Source of the DNA: Holothuria scabra
Lineage: Eukaryota > Echinodermata > Holothuroidea > Aspidochirotida > Holothuriidae
Assembly: GCA_037179385.1 (NCBI GenBank)
Contig: CM074190.1
Location: 7,516,284-7,580,283, forward strand
Reading direction: 5' to 3'
Length of the DNA: 64,000 nucleotides
Shown: positions 32,402 through 47,400 of the stretch, in pieces
Numbering within the stretch: position 1 is the first letter of the stretch
Layout: each line of letters opens with the position of its first letter
Notes under the pieces: generated by a model
The model's database searches: none
What the model was told of the DNA's origin: nothing
Seen by the model: only the letters and a program-made list of their open reading frames with translations
Position numbers and translations under genes: made by a program

Positions 32402-35400
32402 CTGAAAACAAAAGAAGAGAAGTGGTTTTTTTTAATAAAGGAATTACTATCGTAGATCACCTTTTGTCAGAACCAGTTCGAGACCGATGAAAACGAAAGT
32501 CATAGGTTAGTCTGTAACGATGTCTGTGATTTCAAACGAACATGAGGATGTGATAACTTTGATTAGTTTTAGACAAAGACCAAACGCGAAAATTCAATTG
32601 GGGGCTTTGTTGTAAGTGAACATTTTGAGGTTTCAGTGCCGTACCCCGGACAAAATTCCAAGGGACAGTTCAAAAACAGCTCAAGTGGAGCGCCTCCATT
32701 ACATCACGTCACGTCGTGTATTTACAATTTGAAAATCTCAGGGACAGTTGCCCCTCCGTCCCAGCAGGCTACGACTCCGGATTTGTGAATATTTAATCAA
32801 ATCAATTGGTTTTTTTTTTCAGGAAGAAGCTTAATGTATAATAAATAATTTAGCGTACAATGAATTACTTCAAAAGAGGCAAATGAAATGCAAACTTTTA
32901 TATTTTATCCAATGAACAACCTAGGTGGGGTTACGACCAAATATTAAAATTCTTAAGTTTATAAAAGTCTCTTTATTAATTTTAGAATTGGATGCCGAAT
33001 TATCTTTTCTCACCAGCGTGTTACAACTTTTGACTTATCTTTGTGCTACCGGTGCGCTTAATCGCCTCATTCTTTTTATCGATCGCTAAATAGGTAAAAA
33101 TACTTACTTTGGTATTGTCGTAGTCGCAAATTTGGCCCCAAAGAATATTCATTGTTTTCGCTGTATTATCAAAGTAGGACATCAGACGAATTATAAAACG
33201 CGGCGCCAGTCGTGAAGATGGTGAGTAACCTATACAGAGACAGAATATGAAAGGAAAAGTTAAAGCAAAAAATTAATTTTATTGTGGAAAGTGGAATCAA
33301 GTCTTCACAGTGTGGTGAAATTTCCATTCAAATCGGACATGTATTTCTCGAGATATTACTAAATGAAGTTATCTTCTTAAGGGCAGTAGAGGTAATATCA
33401 CTTCCTCTCATTCGCAAGGAATGCTTTGTTTCCCTTTGTTTTTCAGATTGTTGTGATGAAGTTCATAGGAAAGGGACCTTCATGCAAGGAATGCAAAATT
33501 TGTTATTTTTTTGCCACTTATGCAATCACATTCTGATAATACGTGATTGTTGAAGAGAAAATAGGCTGTAAATTTTAACAAAACCAAAAACAAAACAAAA
33601 GACTGTTCATTAATGTAAGTATAGGATGTCACATGTGTTTGCCTCAAGTTCACTTTTTGATAAAAATGTGACAAATTTGCTTTGCTTGAGAACCACAAAT
33701 CGGATTTCACTGCAAATTTTACCAAAGTCCTTAGAATAAGTAGTCCTCTAACATTTAAAAACTTGATATGACTGTGCACCCTTTCAAAGCATTTTATCAC
33801 GTATTCAGCTTTGTCACTGTAATTTTAGATATTTGTGTACGCAGTCAAAGAGCAATATCAACAAATTAAGTCTTAAACAGCTGGCTCTTATCAGGGGTGG
33901 CGTCAGGATTTGCCCGACAAGGGGGCTAAGCTCCCCGACAGGGGGCCAGCTTTTCAAAGCCCCGACAAAGAGATGAGTTAGTCCCGGTGAGACGTAACTT
34001 TGCCGAATTTGAGGCGCGCGTAGGGCGTCGAAATTTTTGGCTTTGTTTTTAAGAAATACATAAAATTTTGTTTAATGAGTTTATTTTGAAGAAAAAGTTT
34101 AACATTTTTGAAAGATATTTGGCTTTTGTGAAGATCATTAAAAAGTTGTGGTGCTTATTGAAGAATTTGTGCAAGTTCATATGGGCAAAATCAAAAACTT
34201 TTATATATAGGCGACAGCTGAAATTCTTTTGGGGTTACATATTTGATCGTACTAGGCCTACGTACTAAGGCTTCAAGACGAGACTATTAGTTATTCCTTT
34301 TTTTGAACGTAGGTTTAAAATTAAGAGCTTTTTTATTGGAGAAATTTTGGAATTTAATGAAAGAAAATTTGTTTTATCGGTAAGATTATAATGAAAAATT
34401 GGGTCTTTTATTAAATGATATGCCTTTCAAGAGCAAAATTATGTAGAATGTTGGGGTTATTAACAAAATTGGCTTTGATTATGGACTATCCATCGAAATT
34501 GGAAAACTTTGCCACTTTTAACAAACTGAAGCTTATACTGGAGAAAATTGTAATTTTATGACAAATTTCAGAGTTTTATGGAGGAATTTTTCCTTCTTAT
34601 AGAAAAATTAAGTAGGGGTGATCTGTAGTTTGTTGGGGTTTACCGAATATCATCATGTAGATTAAGGCCCTCGGACCATATTGGAAAATTTGCCGCGGAA
34701 AAAGTTTGGCTTCCCATATGTTTACGATTTTATATTTTATGTATTGGCATGGGCGTACGGGAACGTGCGAGGGGCAGAATTGTCTGTTTTGTCCGAAAAA
34801 TGTAATCCTGCCCGAAAGTCTATCTAAGTGGAGCGCACAGAAAATTTTGAAAATTGAAAACCCCGAGACAGCAGGAAATGACATTTCCGGGCTCGTAACT
34901 AAAAGCAAAGCAGTCATTATTTGGGTTTTTTTTCACAATAAGATTTTCACTTCATAATACTGCCCCAAAACGAAGAATAATTTGGAAGCATGCATTTTTC
35001 CGTTCAGCAACCTGTTCAACCAAAACACTTTCCAAGGGGGGCGCCACCACCAGTTGGCGCGGAGCGTACAGAAAATTGTTAAAAAAAATCTGAGCCCTCA
35101 GACAGCCGAAAATGGCATTTCCCAGACTTATAACTAGAAATGAAGCAGTTTCTATTTTGAACTTTCCTTTGAAATGAAATTTTCGCTTCAATAGAAAAAA
35201 CCCAACTTGCTAAGTGATCAGAAAATTACCAGATAAAAGGTACTGCTACAATTAGATGTAATGGTCTTGCCTCTTTTCGGATGAACTATGCAACTGAATT
35301 GAAAACGTACTGTTTTTGACTCTGTTAAGAATCTAATTCGTTGTATTCAATTGCAAGGTCCACTGAAGAAGGTGAAATTTTCTACGTGTCTGTCTGAACT

Positions 35401-38400
35401 ACAGAAAATGATTTTACTTCGAACGTATTGAAAATATGTCACGTTACAAGGTGGCTTTAAATGAATTTTCAGTCAGACTTGTGCAGAGACATTCTCAAAC
35501 TAACTGTTCATCATTATGTGTAGCTGAAAATACGGCTGATTTTCATTGCCGTTGCTAGAATTCGACTGTCAAGGAAGGCTAGATGGCAGGCCATTTGGCA
35601 CTACATGCACATGAACAACCTATCGTCCGATTTTGTAGGGAAAATTTGGAATTTTGAGTTTCCCTGAAGAATCTGGTCTTTTAGTGAGAAAAACAGAAAA
35701 GATCGTCCCGGTGACTAAGTTTATCAGGCCCGCACCTTTTATCGTGGGTCGGTAGATGAAGGCTCCCCGACGAAACTGGATTTTCTCATCAACATGGTAG
35801 GGCAGCCTTCGCCGAGGAGGCATGACATTGCGCGCACGGATTGAAGATGGGATGAGGCGGTATTTATCACCTTTTCATAACAGAGCTAGTAAGAAGTGAT
35901 TAAAACCGATTCAGCTACGTATTAAAATATAGCGTTATAAAAGAAAAAAAATCATAAAGAAGAAGAAAAAAACAGTTCATAATCATCCATTCAGTAACTT
36001 AGTTTTTCTTTTCTAAGACCGCCCCGAAAAAAAATCAGTCCTTCCCCGACGGGAGGAGATATGACAAGGTACATGGAATAAGGTACAACAGAGCTACAAA
36101 GAAGTGATTGAGAATCGATTCCGATATGTATTGATATAGCATTTCAAAACAAAATACATGTTCAAGATCGCCCATCCAGTAACTTCGGTCCTTAAAGGGG
36201 TTTTATTATTATTTTTTTTACTTTTGAGGTCGCCCCGACGAAAACCTGAAAACGGCGACCTTCCCCGAAGGGGGGGGGGATGGCCCCCCGCTCGCGCCAC
36301 CCCTGACTCTTATGCATGTATTAACGATTTAGTCTGTGACTGTTTTTCCTAAATTCCATGTGAGATATTCTAAACAAATGATCACGAGCAGTCTATACCT
36401 CAATAGAGCTTAGACATTGACATCATACACAGACAGTTAAGTGTGATACATCACGTGGTTGACTTTCCTCCACATGTGGCGGACTATGTTCGTAATCGTA
36501 TTCGCTGTTGCCTTCTATGGAGGGTAGAACTAAATTAATGGGAATTTTTCAAAAATGAGATGGAACATTGCGTCCAACTACTAGTCCAATTTAACAAGGG
36601 TGGTTCGTCTTACCTTGAGAGCTAAACTCATCATTGAGGGCCTTACATATGTCTGCATAAGCGTGTGTTTTGTCAACAACGAGATATCTTTGTCCTGTAT
36701 TGAAAGAAAATAAAATTACTTTTCAACTGGTAATCACATATATATTACCAAAAGAGATGCTTGTGGTCCTTCGTGGAAAATGACCTGATTGAATATTCAA
36801 GATTAAAGATATTAAAATATGCTACCTCAAATTACAAATCATACAAACGATTTAACCTTACTATGATTTTCTATTTGAACATAGCTAAACAAATTGAGCT
36901 CTGCAATGTACAGGATTTCAGAAAATTGCCCACTAGCTCTGTAGATGCCAAGATGAAGGAACGTCTGTGATTTTGCTTTCTAACGGGAAAAGTTTAATAA
37001 TATCTTGGCCAAGACTCTACGTCGGCAAGAAGTCTGCTCAATGGTTGGTATAAATTATTGATATAATTATGGCATTCGGGTCTGTCCTAGGGTAATCATA
37101 ATTTGCTATACTCTATCGATTGTCTCATGGAGGGGATGCACACAGCGTAACCCTCTTAGATAATAGAATAGTGTGGAGAAACAAGTTTTGAAGCTACATC
37201 AATGCAACATTAGGATATATAAGCAACCATGCATGAAAGAAAATATGACTCCTCCCATTTACAATAGTATACAGTTTTACTAACATACATTTATATGTTT
37301 GTACCTGCTGCTTTGGGTGACGTCATACATGCCAAATGGGCATCAACTACGTCACAGATATCAACGTATGAAAAGTACACATCTGGGACAAGTAGATCCC
37401 CTCCTACAAGCATGCGCTTTACCAGGTCCATACTTGTTGCAGGCTGGTCTGTCAGTGTTGGACCTACCACGTAACCTGGCAAAACCGTGCACAATTCAAA
37501 TCGTTCCTTTTCTGTGAAACAAATATAAACAAAACGTTTTTGTAATTTAGGTTTCTTCGGTAGCTGCGGTTTGCGTATCTCCGGAGATCTTGTAAGCATC
37601 AGGGGGAAGCCCTAAACACTCTACAGGTTTGTTATTCATTTTAACAATACAAGGACTAATTCTTACACCAATTTAAATGAGTAGCAGTATGAAAATAGTA
37701 GAAAATATTACTTCTTAAATGCACCAATATGGAAGACAAAAAGGTATTTATCATTCTAAGCCATCCAATAAGTCACGTGTCTCATCTCCTTACATTATGA
37801 CTGCATAGGTAGAGCTACAGAAGTTGCATTATTTGATTTTTTTTTTGGAATAAAACTTCCAGAGACTAAATTGTTTTTGAGCAAAAAATAATTGAGATTC
37901 TATCCAAAAAACCTGTCATAATGACTTATTTTGAATAATCGGTCATTCTGTGTCCGTATTGAAATTCATAACCATATCACCCCACACAGTTCCAATTCTC
38001 CTAACCTACCTTACTTGCTTAAGCCCCTCCTACAACTGTCTAAAACTCTTCCTCATCTAGACACGACCTCAGCCTAGTACATGCTGTGAAATACAAGCTA
38101 AACTATTCTGATTTTTTTTTTGAAATTGCTGTCAATCAAAGAACTGTGCCAGTCGATAATTTCTGTGGACTTCTACAAAAGTTGTAGTTTGAGTGAGTGT
38201 AGATTGCCTTTAACTATTTGGTGTTAAAATTTTGTTCCGTTTCAAAAAAAAAACGCAAATTTTTTCCCCGTAATTGGCCTTCATTTATACACAGTTGTTG
38301 ACCAGATTTTGGCAAATAGATATGCAAGCAGAAGTATGACTTTGTTTGATAAATAATGGCCGGTGTTTTCCAGCCCTTCCAATAGACTTCCATATTTGCA

Positions 38401-41400
38401 ACACAACCCTTGCGTCTCCTATTTCATCTCTATTTCGGTACATTCTGTTTCATTGAGCTTAACAGAATTCTTATCAAAAAGAGGAAATTTGTCCTGACAG
38501 GTTACGTCATCAGCTTCATCAGTACCCTCAGTGTAGATTGAAACTGATGGTTCCACCTGTAGTCCTATTGCTTATTGCAGTAACCTACGAATTACCTTAC
38601 AAGCGGTGCGGGCGAAAATGTGAGGAAATATTAGAAATGCGAAACATTGAAAAAGGTTATTTAAGAATAAGAAATATTCAATGAGAGTAGTGTAATCCCC
38701 TTTCGGACCCTCCGCTGGGACGTTTTAATGATCCTGACGGATATATTTTGTCTGAAAACAAGCAATGCTTTTTTTGCAGTTTTGCAATTTGTTTAAAACC
38801 AGATAGTACAGTCTTCAAAAAAAAAATGTTCAAATAGTGAAAAACTTTTGTACTTATCAATTGTAAGACGACATTCTGGCCGGATAACGTTAGTCAATGT
38901 TCCTTGACCGCTTCAAACCTTTTTTGTGCATTGGCACAACCTTCCATCATACAACTGACCCACTATTTTATAAAGTTTGAAGTATCTTTCTTATAAAAAA
39001 TGACTCACCTATATTCACATCTATTAGTTTTTGATGCTATAATTGAAGAACTTTGAGGCACCCTGTGTCACAATTCTGACGAACATGATGCATATTTGAC
39101 TCATTTGGCCTACTGCCTGACTGCCAGAATGAGTCTTAAAATTAAAACGTACATTACGACTAGTGCTGAGTGGGATCAATTTTTCTTTGTTGAGTTACCT
39201 GGTAAACTTGCCACGTAATCGAACGCTGCCTTTTCTGCCTTAACCTTGCTCTGTACGTAAGGTTCTGCCTCTAAGCCACCTTTCTCTGGATTAGTCCAGT
39301 CTTTTTCGGTCAACGGTGTATCGCCAGTGTGTTTTACTGAAATGACAATAATTGTAAGTGAATTTTTCAAAACACTTGAATTAATTTCTATGTCTCTTAC
39401 ATTATATTTAATGAAAAAAGAAATAAGGAATATCGGTAAAATTTTTATACATTGTTGCATTTTTCCATTGTCATAAAATACTTGAGTATACAGAAATCGC
39501 TAAAACCTTTTTCGGAGTTTTTATGAATATTTCAACAGACTGTTTTCATTGAAGTATTAACAGATTAGCTGGAATTATTCACAAGTGTAACCAAAATTTG
39601 CTATAAACTTTAAAGGAACGTTGTGGCCTATTAACACATTTCATGTGTGAAAAGTTGTGAAATAACTCGACTGTATCATGGATATATCTTGTTTATCTTT
39701 TATAGGAAAATAAAATTCTAGAAAACTTCTAGAAATTCGTTAAGATTTACACACTGCTTTTTGTAATGACTGAATATCCAACCCCTCCCCCCTCAAGAAA
39801 ATAATACCTTTCGAGAAGAGCTATATAGACTGGTAGAGAAATTTAAAAAGCCTGTAGACTAATAGAATCACATAAGAAAAAATAGTAAACATTTGGAGAA
39901 TTTTGTCGTCTACTGTACTATGACTTGCTCGTTGAGTCATTAAGAGCCTACCATACAAACTCTCTAAAAACTGTCGAAACTGAAAAATTGCTCAGAATAT
40001 TTAAGCAAACTCCCATGTTGGGTAAATCGTGCTTATATTTTGACCAATCAGGCAGGTTCTATGTACAACTGTTTGTACCGTGGCCCACCGCCTCATAATA
40101 GTTTGAAAATATAAACATCGGTCTAAACAAAGATAAGGTGACAGGTCCTTAATACGTGAAGGAATCACCCCCTTCCCAACTCACCTCGAGCAGAGAATCA
40201 GTTCATGAATTTCGTCAGTGTTGCAAATTCTCTTGGTTCTGTTAAATTTAAACGTAAACTCACTTTTGCCACGTGAGCGCAACGGTATACATTTGATTAC
40301 AACCAGATTGCTATTGTTACGGTCCTCCTATTTACGTAAATTTCTTAACTACAACTTTTTGAACAACCCATTATTTCGAAAGCATTATAAAACTTAAATT
40401 CTGAAAAAAGAGGTCATGGGTTACTTCACACCAAAGCCAAAATGCTGCGTTTAATGGACGGGTCGAGGAACTTTTAATGACAATTTACACATTCATGGTA
40501 ATGTCACTTGTTGGCACAGCCAGTTCGCATAGAGCATGCGCAGAAGCTGCTGCGTGCATGTTAGGCGTAATTTGCGCATGTAGCGATCTTGCGTTTGCTC
40601 ACAGAATGTGGACGAATTAGAATCTTTATTTCTTTTTCTCGAAAATGTAAGCGCACCTTTGTTGTAATGCAGCCGTGACAACATTAGTTGTGAACATGAA
40701 TGATTCTTTAAAATAGAGGGTCATTAGAATTCCACAGTGTGGAACAATTTCCCTTTTTTGTCTTAGGATAATAGATTTTACATCGTACCCGCAAACAGCA
40801 ACAGATATCAGGTTTGGTGTTATCTCACCTTTAAGGCTTATTTAGCTCGGCGAGTTATTACTTACAGAAATATCACGTAAAGGTTTGTGAATATGTAATC
40901 CAATCTGCCGTTTTACGCATCAATGATAAATTAATATCCCTTAAAAACCCGTAAAAACTATTTGTATATTTTCACAATTTTGGCAAAATGTAAAAAAGTT
41001 TGACCATTTCTGGAATACGAAGTGTTGCACATTGTTTGAAATTTTTAAATAAATTATATACTGAGTGCCTATACCAGATGGTTGCCTAGAATGGTATCAA
41101 TACCGTGTCAATCAACACCGCGAAGTCTTAAAACACGTTGAAGTGGGGCAACATTGAATAGGTGAATTGGGATTCACATGATGCATGTGACGTCACCGTG
41201 TTTTGTTATGCTTATTTTTGCACGTTATATTTTTCGGGGATTGCATGCACTAATTTAGATTCTCTGTGCCTATTTTCAAGGTCACATAAGGTTGTGAAAC
41301 AAATATCTCAGGGCATGCTACCGTTGCACTACCACCGGTATCCAAATGGTACCTCTTCCACTTCACAAATTTGCAAATGTAGCTCATGTTTACTCAATGT

Positions 41401-44400
41401 GATTGTAAAATCACCGTATTCGTACAATAGGACATACAGTTGTTAATTGATGTTGTTTTTGAGATTTACTTCCACGGGAATTGTGACTATATCTCGATGC
41501 TCACAGACTTGACAATGAGTTGGAATCATCTATACACTCCTCAGTGTCTTTTTCTTTGGTTTTTAGGAAAGTTCTTCTTATCCCATACACTTCTATATCT
41601 TCAACCTACTTACTAATTAAAACCCTCCCACAACTGTCTAAAGTCATCTCTCATCCAGATACAATCTCAGTTTTTGCTTCAGGGTGACTAGAATGGAGCC
41701 ATATATGACAAACCAATAATGTAAATGGTCTGAGGGCCGTGAGGTTGGTTACGTATTGTTCTTCAGTGGACGTAATAGCTTCTTCGGGAAGCAGTGAAAG
41801 TTGGGTTTCGCCGAACGGCCCTTTGTCAGAGGGTGGGAAGGACTTTAGAAAAAGTATACAAGGCTCAGTTTGTAATCAGAACATTCTCAGTTATCGCACG
41901 TGCTGCGTAAAATTAACCACGGCACTGTTTTAAGTTTGCTGTCAATCAAAGAGCCGTGCCAATACAGAATTTCTGTTGACTTCTACAAAATTTGTAGTCG
42001 GAGTGAGAATTGTCTTCAAAGATAAAACTCTCTCAATCGTTGGAAAAGAGAAATCTTACTTCCTGTAGATACTATAGAGCTCGTGATCACAACTCTTTTG
42101 ACGCAACCAGCTTCTTTGCAAGCCCTCAGTACGTTTAATGTTCCGTCTACGGCAGGACGAACCAGCAACTCGGCATCTTTAGGTTGCTCAAAGGGAAAGG
42201 GACTTGCTGTATGAAGTACATGGGAACATCCCGATATGGCTCTGTGTAAGAATTAAAACTATAAGTTTAACCAAGAAGATGAAACTTCATATTTTCCAAT
42301 TTCTTCTCTCGGCCTTGGATCAATTCCGTGAGTTATAAGCGTACATGTCAAACCTTTTAATTTTTTTACACATTCATCCAATGCAATATAGAATCCGACA
42401 GTCTAGTAAAGTCATGGTCGGGGTTTATCCGCCTTAATTTTAGTAATCATTTTCATTAACAACACCACAGATAGCCGCAAACAATTCCAAACCCCATAAT
42501 GAGCAGATTAAGTCCAGGATTTGAATAAACTGTTCATGGTACAGGTACGGTATATGACAGAAATGAGATGAAACCCTCAAATGGCCGACAAATCTCAAGA
42601 TTACCTACTTACCGGATTCGTTTATAAATAATCAAAATGCAAACAGAATATTTTATAGACTCTCCCTGTTACATATACCTTGTATCAGAATTCTGTGTTT
42701 CTTTCCAGACCCACCGCCCAACCAAAATGCTCTCTTACACTCTAAAATCAAAAGAGTGAACTAAGTCACTCTTTGATCGAGTGAAAAGTGTAAATTCACT
42801 CCATTAGAGTGATAATTCACTCCCAGATGAGCGAAGTTCCCTCCAAAAAGAGTGAAGTTCACTCCAAAAAGAGTGAACTTCCCTTGAAACGAGCGAAGTT
42901 TCACTCTTGATGGAGTGCCCACAGTGATCGGTCTTAAAAAAAGAGCGATCATTGCAGGCACTCGTGGAAGAGTGAATTTTCCCTCTTCCTCTTGTGAATT
43001 TCACTCTTTTTGGAGGGAACTTCACTCCTCTTGGAGTGAATTATCACTCTAACGGTGTGAATTTACGCTTTTCACTCGATCAAAGAGTGACTAAGTTCAC
43101 TCTTTTGATTTTAGAGTGTAGAGAGGCCGCAGAAAATGCATGTACTGTGAACTGAAAGGGGATATTTGAAGCATGAAAACTAACAAGGCATGCAAAAGAT
43201 GGCGTCCTATCAATATTAAAGATATTTTAAACCTAGATTCCAAATGTAAGATACCGTACGGGGGCGGAAATGTGAATTTGACATGTTCAGCTTTCTCTTC
43301 GGTGCGTTGACATGTAATTTAGGATGTATAACGAAATTCCACTGTGAAAAGAGGATAACGCGCGTGCACGCCCCACCTGTTCCATATTTTTTTCCCATGA
43401 TAATGTTATTTTCATTTAAAACTTTAAAAAGCCTTTTTTCTGTTGCAAATGATGTGTTTGTTTCTGAACAAGCTAAATTTAAAGTCTATATTTTCTCTGT
43501 GATAACAATGATGATGATGACGATGACCATGACGGTGACAATGGGGATGTTAAAAGGTCTAAGCCTCTCACCCCAAACAGTTCCAATCCTCCTAACCTTC
43601 TCACTAAAGCCCTTTCCACAACTGTCTGAAATTCATCCTCACCCATACACAATCTCAGTTTATTGCTTCAAGGTGAGTATACAGGACCCCAATGTGTAAT
43701 CAAAACACTCTCAGTTCAATACATGTTGCGTAATATGACCTTCGGTAATCTGCTTTTTTTGAACTTGATGTCAATCAAAGAGCTGTGCGAATTGAGAATT
43801 TGTGTTGACCATTACAAAATTTGTAGTTTGAGGTGAGAGAATTAGGCCTCTAGGCTTATATAGACTTTTTATCCTCTATCATCAGACCTATCTAAAGCCG
43901 ACGGCGATTTCGGATATTTTCTGTTTGATCCCGGCACTGGGTATTCTTAAACACACATTCTAAACTAGCAATACAAGGTTCATAATATTAACGATAATAA
44001 AAAAGTGACGTGTCAGACATGATGAAGTCGCAGATTACGCAATGAGAGACATGGGCGTCCGGAAGGGGGGCAAGGGGGGCACTTGCCCCCCCCCCCCCCG
44101 AAAATCAAACTTGTGAAAAAATTAATTGAAAATTGAAATAAAAAAATTAAAAATTAATCATCAAAATATCTTCACTCACAGCATCAGTTCTACTCGTTAA
44201 ATATGCGGACATTTGACAAGGAATTGTAAAAGAGAAGATGGTATGCTGAACAGTGAAATCGTAATTTGGGGACTATCATTCCTGATATCTATTGGAAATT
44301 TGTAATTGTAAAAACCCTGCCAAAATTGTACTTGTTGTCAGGTATGTAGTATGCATATGGCATCCGACTATTGATGGATGCGTTGGTCTTGGTTTGGTCC

Positions 44401-47400
44401 CGTGCTGATCTCAAGTGGCGACGCACGGATGTAACTGGGATATACAAGGTGAATGTGGGGGGGGGGGGGGGGGAGGTATGATTTATAATTGGGTAACGGA
44501 TATAGGCCTATATTGGCTGTTTGGCAGTAAGTTTAATCGGGCATAGGTGTGCGAGGCCGTGATCGAGAGGCAGATTTCCCTTCAACAATTTTTTACATTG
44601 AAAATTCTAAAAATTACAGACATGAAATTCCTTTTTCAGGGCTGGGAACATGCAGCTTATAACACTCCCCAAGTGTCGTTTCCGGCCATCTGGAGGGTTT
44701 GTAAGGCCCCAAATTTTCTTGTACGCTCCGCGCCAACCTATGGTGGCGCTCCGCTTAGATAGTGTACACAATTCAATCATCCATAAATGACCTTGCCCCC
44801 CCCCTCCTTGTAAAAATTTCTCCGGACGCCCATGATGAGAGATAAACAAATCCGGGTTACCTTGGCCATGTTTCTGGTTTAAGCAAATCTGCTTCGACTA
44901 ACTCCAATTTGCCTGGCTTTCCGTCGGCTAGTGATCTCAACGGATTCACCTTGCCTGGATTCTTAAGACTTCTCACAGTTCCTCGAACCGAGTAACCTTT
45001 CTTCAGGAGTTCGTTCACAATGCTTGTGGCGATATAACCAGACGCCCCCGTCACGAGCACCTCTGGAAAATAACAAGTGTGAAATTTTACACAATATGTG
45101 TATTTCAAGTCTCACCATTGCAGAAGATGAAGGACAATGAACCCTTCTTGAAGCAAATATGTAATCATATAAAGCATATTCGTAGGCCCTTTTTTATCTT
45201 TAGGGGTTTTCAACCAGTGTTCTTCCCCACACATGAGAGTAATGAGCATTTAAAAGTGTAATTCCGGTTTATATCACAATTAAACTCAATGTGTCAAAGA
45301 AACAAATTGAAATACAAAGAAAATAATTGGTTCATCAAGTGTTGACAGACGGTCTGACCTTTGCTTCCTTCAAGGTAGCATTTATATTACACATGCTCAA
45401 AGTTTCCTTTCTGCATTTTAAGATTGGAATAAGTTTAAATAAAATGGGAAACTGAAAATGACGAATGTAATCATTCCGCCGATAAAATGTTTCGTACTTC
45501 AAAGCCGGGTGGGATAAAAGTTTAATAGCGGAGTTGTATTTTTAGGGGTCTTTATTGTTTCCAATGTTGTTTCTCCTCCACCTTTCGGATACGGGCCTGT
45601 TTTAGATAAACTACAGTGGTTTATTCTCCATGCTCCAGCTGCTGGCAAACTGCTACAATATTGTCCATATTTGAGAGTAAAATTATCAGAAAGGCATTGA
45701 ACACTTGTTTTTTTAAAGCAGAGCGTATTTTATTCTCTCTTTCCAGTCCTTGGAATTTAGTTGCGGTATAGAAGCAGTTTTGACAAGAGTTGGTCAAGTG
45801 ATTGGGACTTCCGACTTGCAGCCAATCTTAAGTTCCACTCCTGGCCGAGTCATACCAAAGACTTTAAAAATGGAACCTGTTGGCACTGTGCTTAGTGCTC
45901 ACTTAACTTAAAATGGAGTAGGGAAAAACAGAGAGCCGCAACTGAAAAAGACCGTGACCGTCCCGAATCAAACCAACTGGTTAGAAACTGCCCAGCAAAA
46001 TCTCATCTAACTAAACGAGAGTAAATAATACAAGATAGAGGAAGGGAAAGAGCGCCACTTTCATGCAAACATACAAACAGTGTTATAACTCGGTGGTTTA
46101 TTTAGCAGCGCACACTGTCTTTATCACTTTTGGAGCACTGGATTGTTATTCTGTGCTATCCCTATTCCATTGCTTATGACTATTGCGTAAGAAATAATCA
46201 TTGATGCAGTGACAAAAATTGCCTTAATTTAGATTTGATCTGTCTCCGGTATTCTTCAGTTCCTTTTCTTGCTACAGACATTAATGTCACTCAATGAAGG
46301 CCGCTGAGCCCTTACCTGAGTTTGCTAATCACAATGGGATTAAACGACACAAGAGTAACACAAACGTGTTATACTGTCAGCTACAATCCTCGACAAAAAG
46401 GATAAGACAAAGCAAGCGAAACAAGCAATGAAAGGATCACCATTCCCCCTCTCTCCCACCAAGGCGTCCTGACAATTCAACATTGATAGGGGAGCGGGGG
46501 TTGTCCTATATGTATTGTTGTCGAGGATTGGAGATAAAAACGTTCAAATACGCTTTCAAATACGATTCAAGTTAAAGTTTGCGTCATATCCGTTTCAAGT
46601 TTCACCCCTTAGTCGGCTCTTGCGACAGTCGGGGGTAACGTAGGCATATATACTACAATCCCGGCCAACAAGAGGAGCTTTAAGAAATCAAAGTAAGAGT
46701 CAAAGTCGTCGGGGCTCCTTCAAAACTAATACTTGTCACACCACTCCTCTCTTAGCAGGACAGTTACCTCCAAAGTGCAAGAAATTCTGTTTCAGCGAGA
46801 AACTGGCAGGCTTAACTTGATTTTAAAACTACTTGAAGAAGATTGTTAGGTTACAGGTAGACCAAGTTTCAAGAACTTTCATTCTTAGATTGTTGGCAGT
46901 TAAAAAATAACCGACGCAGTTAGGAAACTTCAATTTTCAAACAGTTATACACAGTTCGCAAACTACTGCTTTTGCCAAAATAACAGAGTACCAGAAACCA
47001 ATATTCCCTCATTAAATTTCGGTCTATGCCTCATATATACCAATTAAGTCAAAGGAAGACCGCACAAAAAATGATCTTCCTAAATAATGTAATAATGAAA
47101 TATTCATGTGTGACTGTCTACCACCGTCCTAATCTCGGACCATGAAATCTGATAAGTGTGCGCATGAACTTCCACGACAGGAACATCACGTTTTCTAGAA
47201 CCTTTTGAGTCATCAAAAGGTGTTTTTCTTACTCTAATATCAAAAAATCAAATGTTGCCACAGCCTCCCCCTAAAATGAATATTGAAGGGGACTCCTATT
47301 CCTAACACATCATCTTTGACCAAAAATAGTGGTAGGCGGATGGTGATACTTCCCCAATCAAAATGTTTCCCATCTGTCCCGATTTCTCACATCCATAGAT

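Noticed and set aside
44457..44473. G-run and other homopolymer G/C tracts as functional G-quadruplexes
   Set aside because: They are single long runs inside hAT-type elements, prone to slippage and assembly error; no four-tract arrangement is seen.
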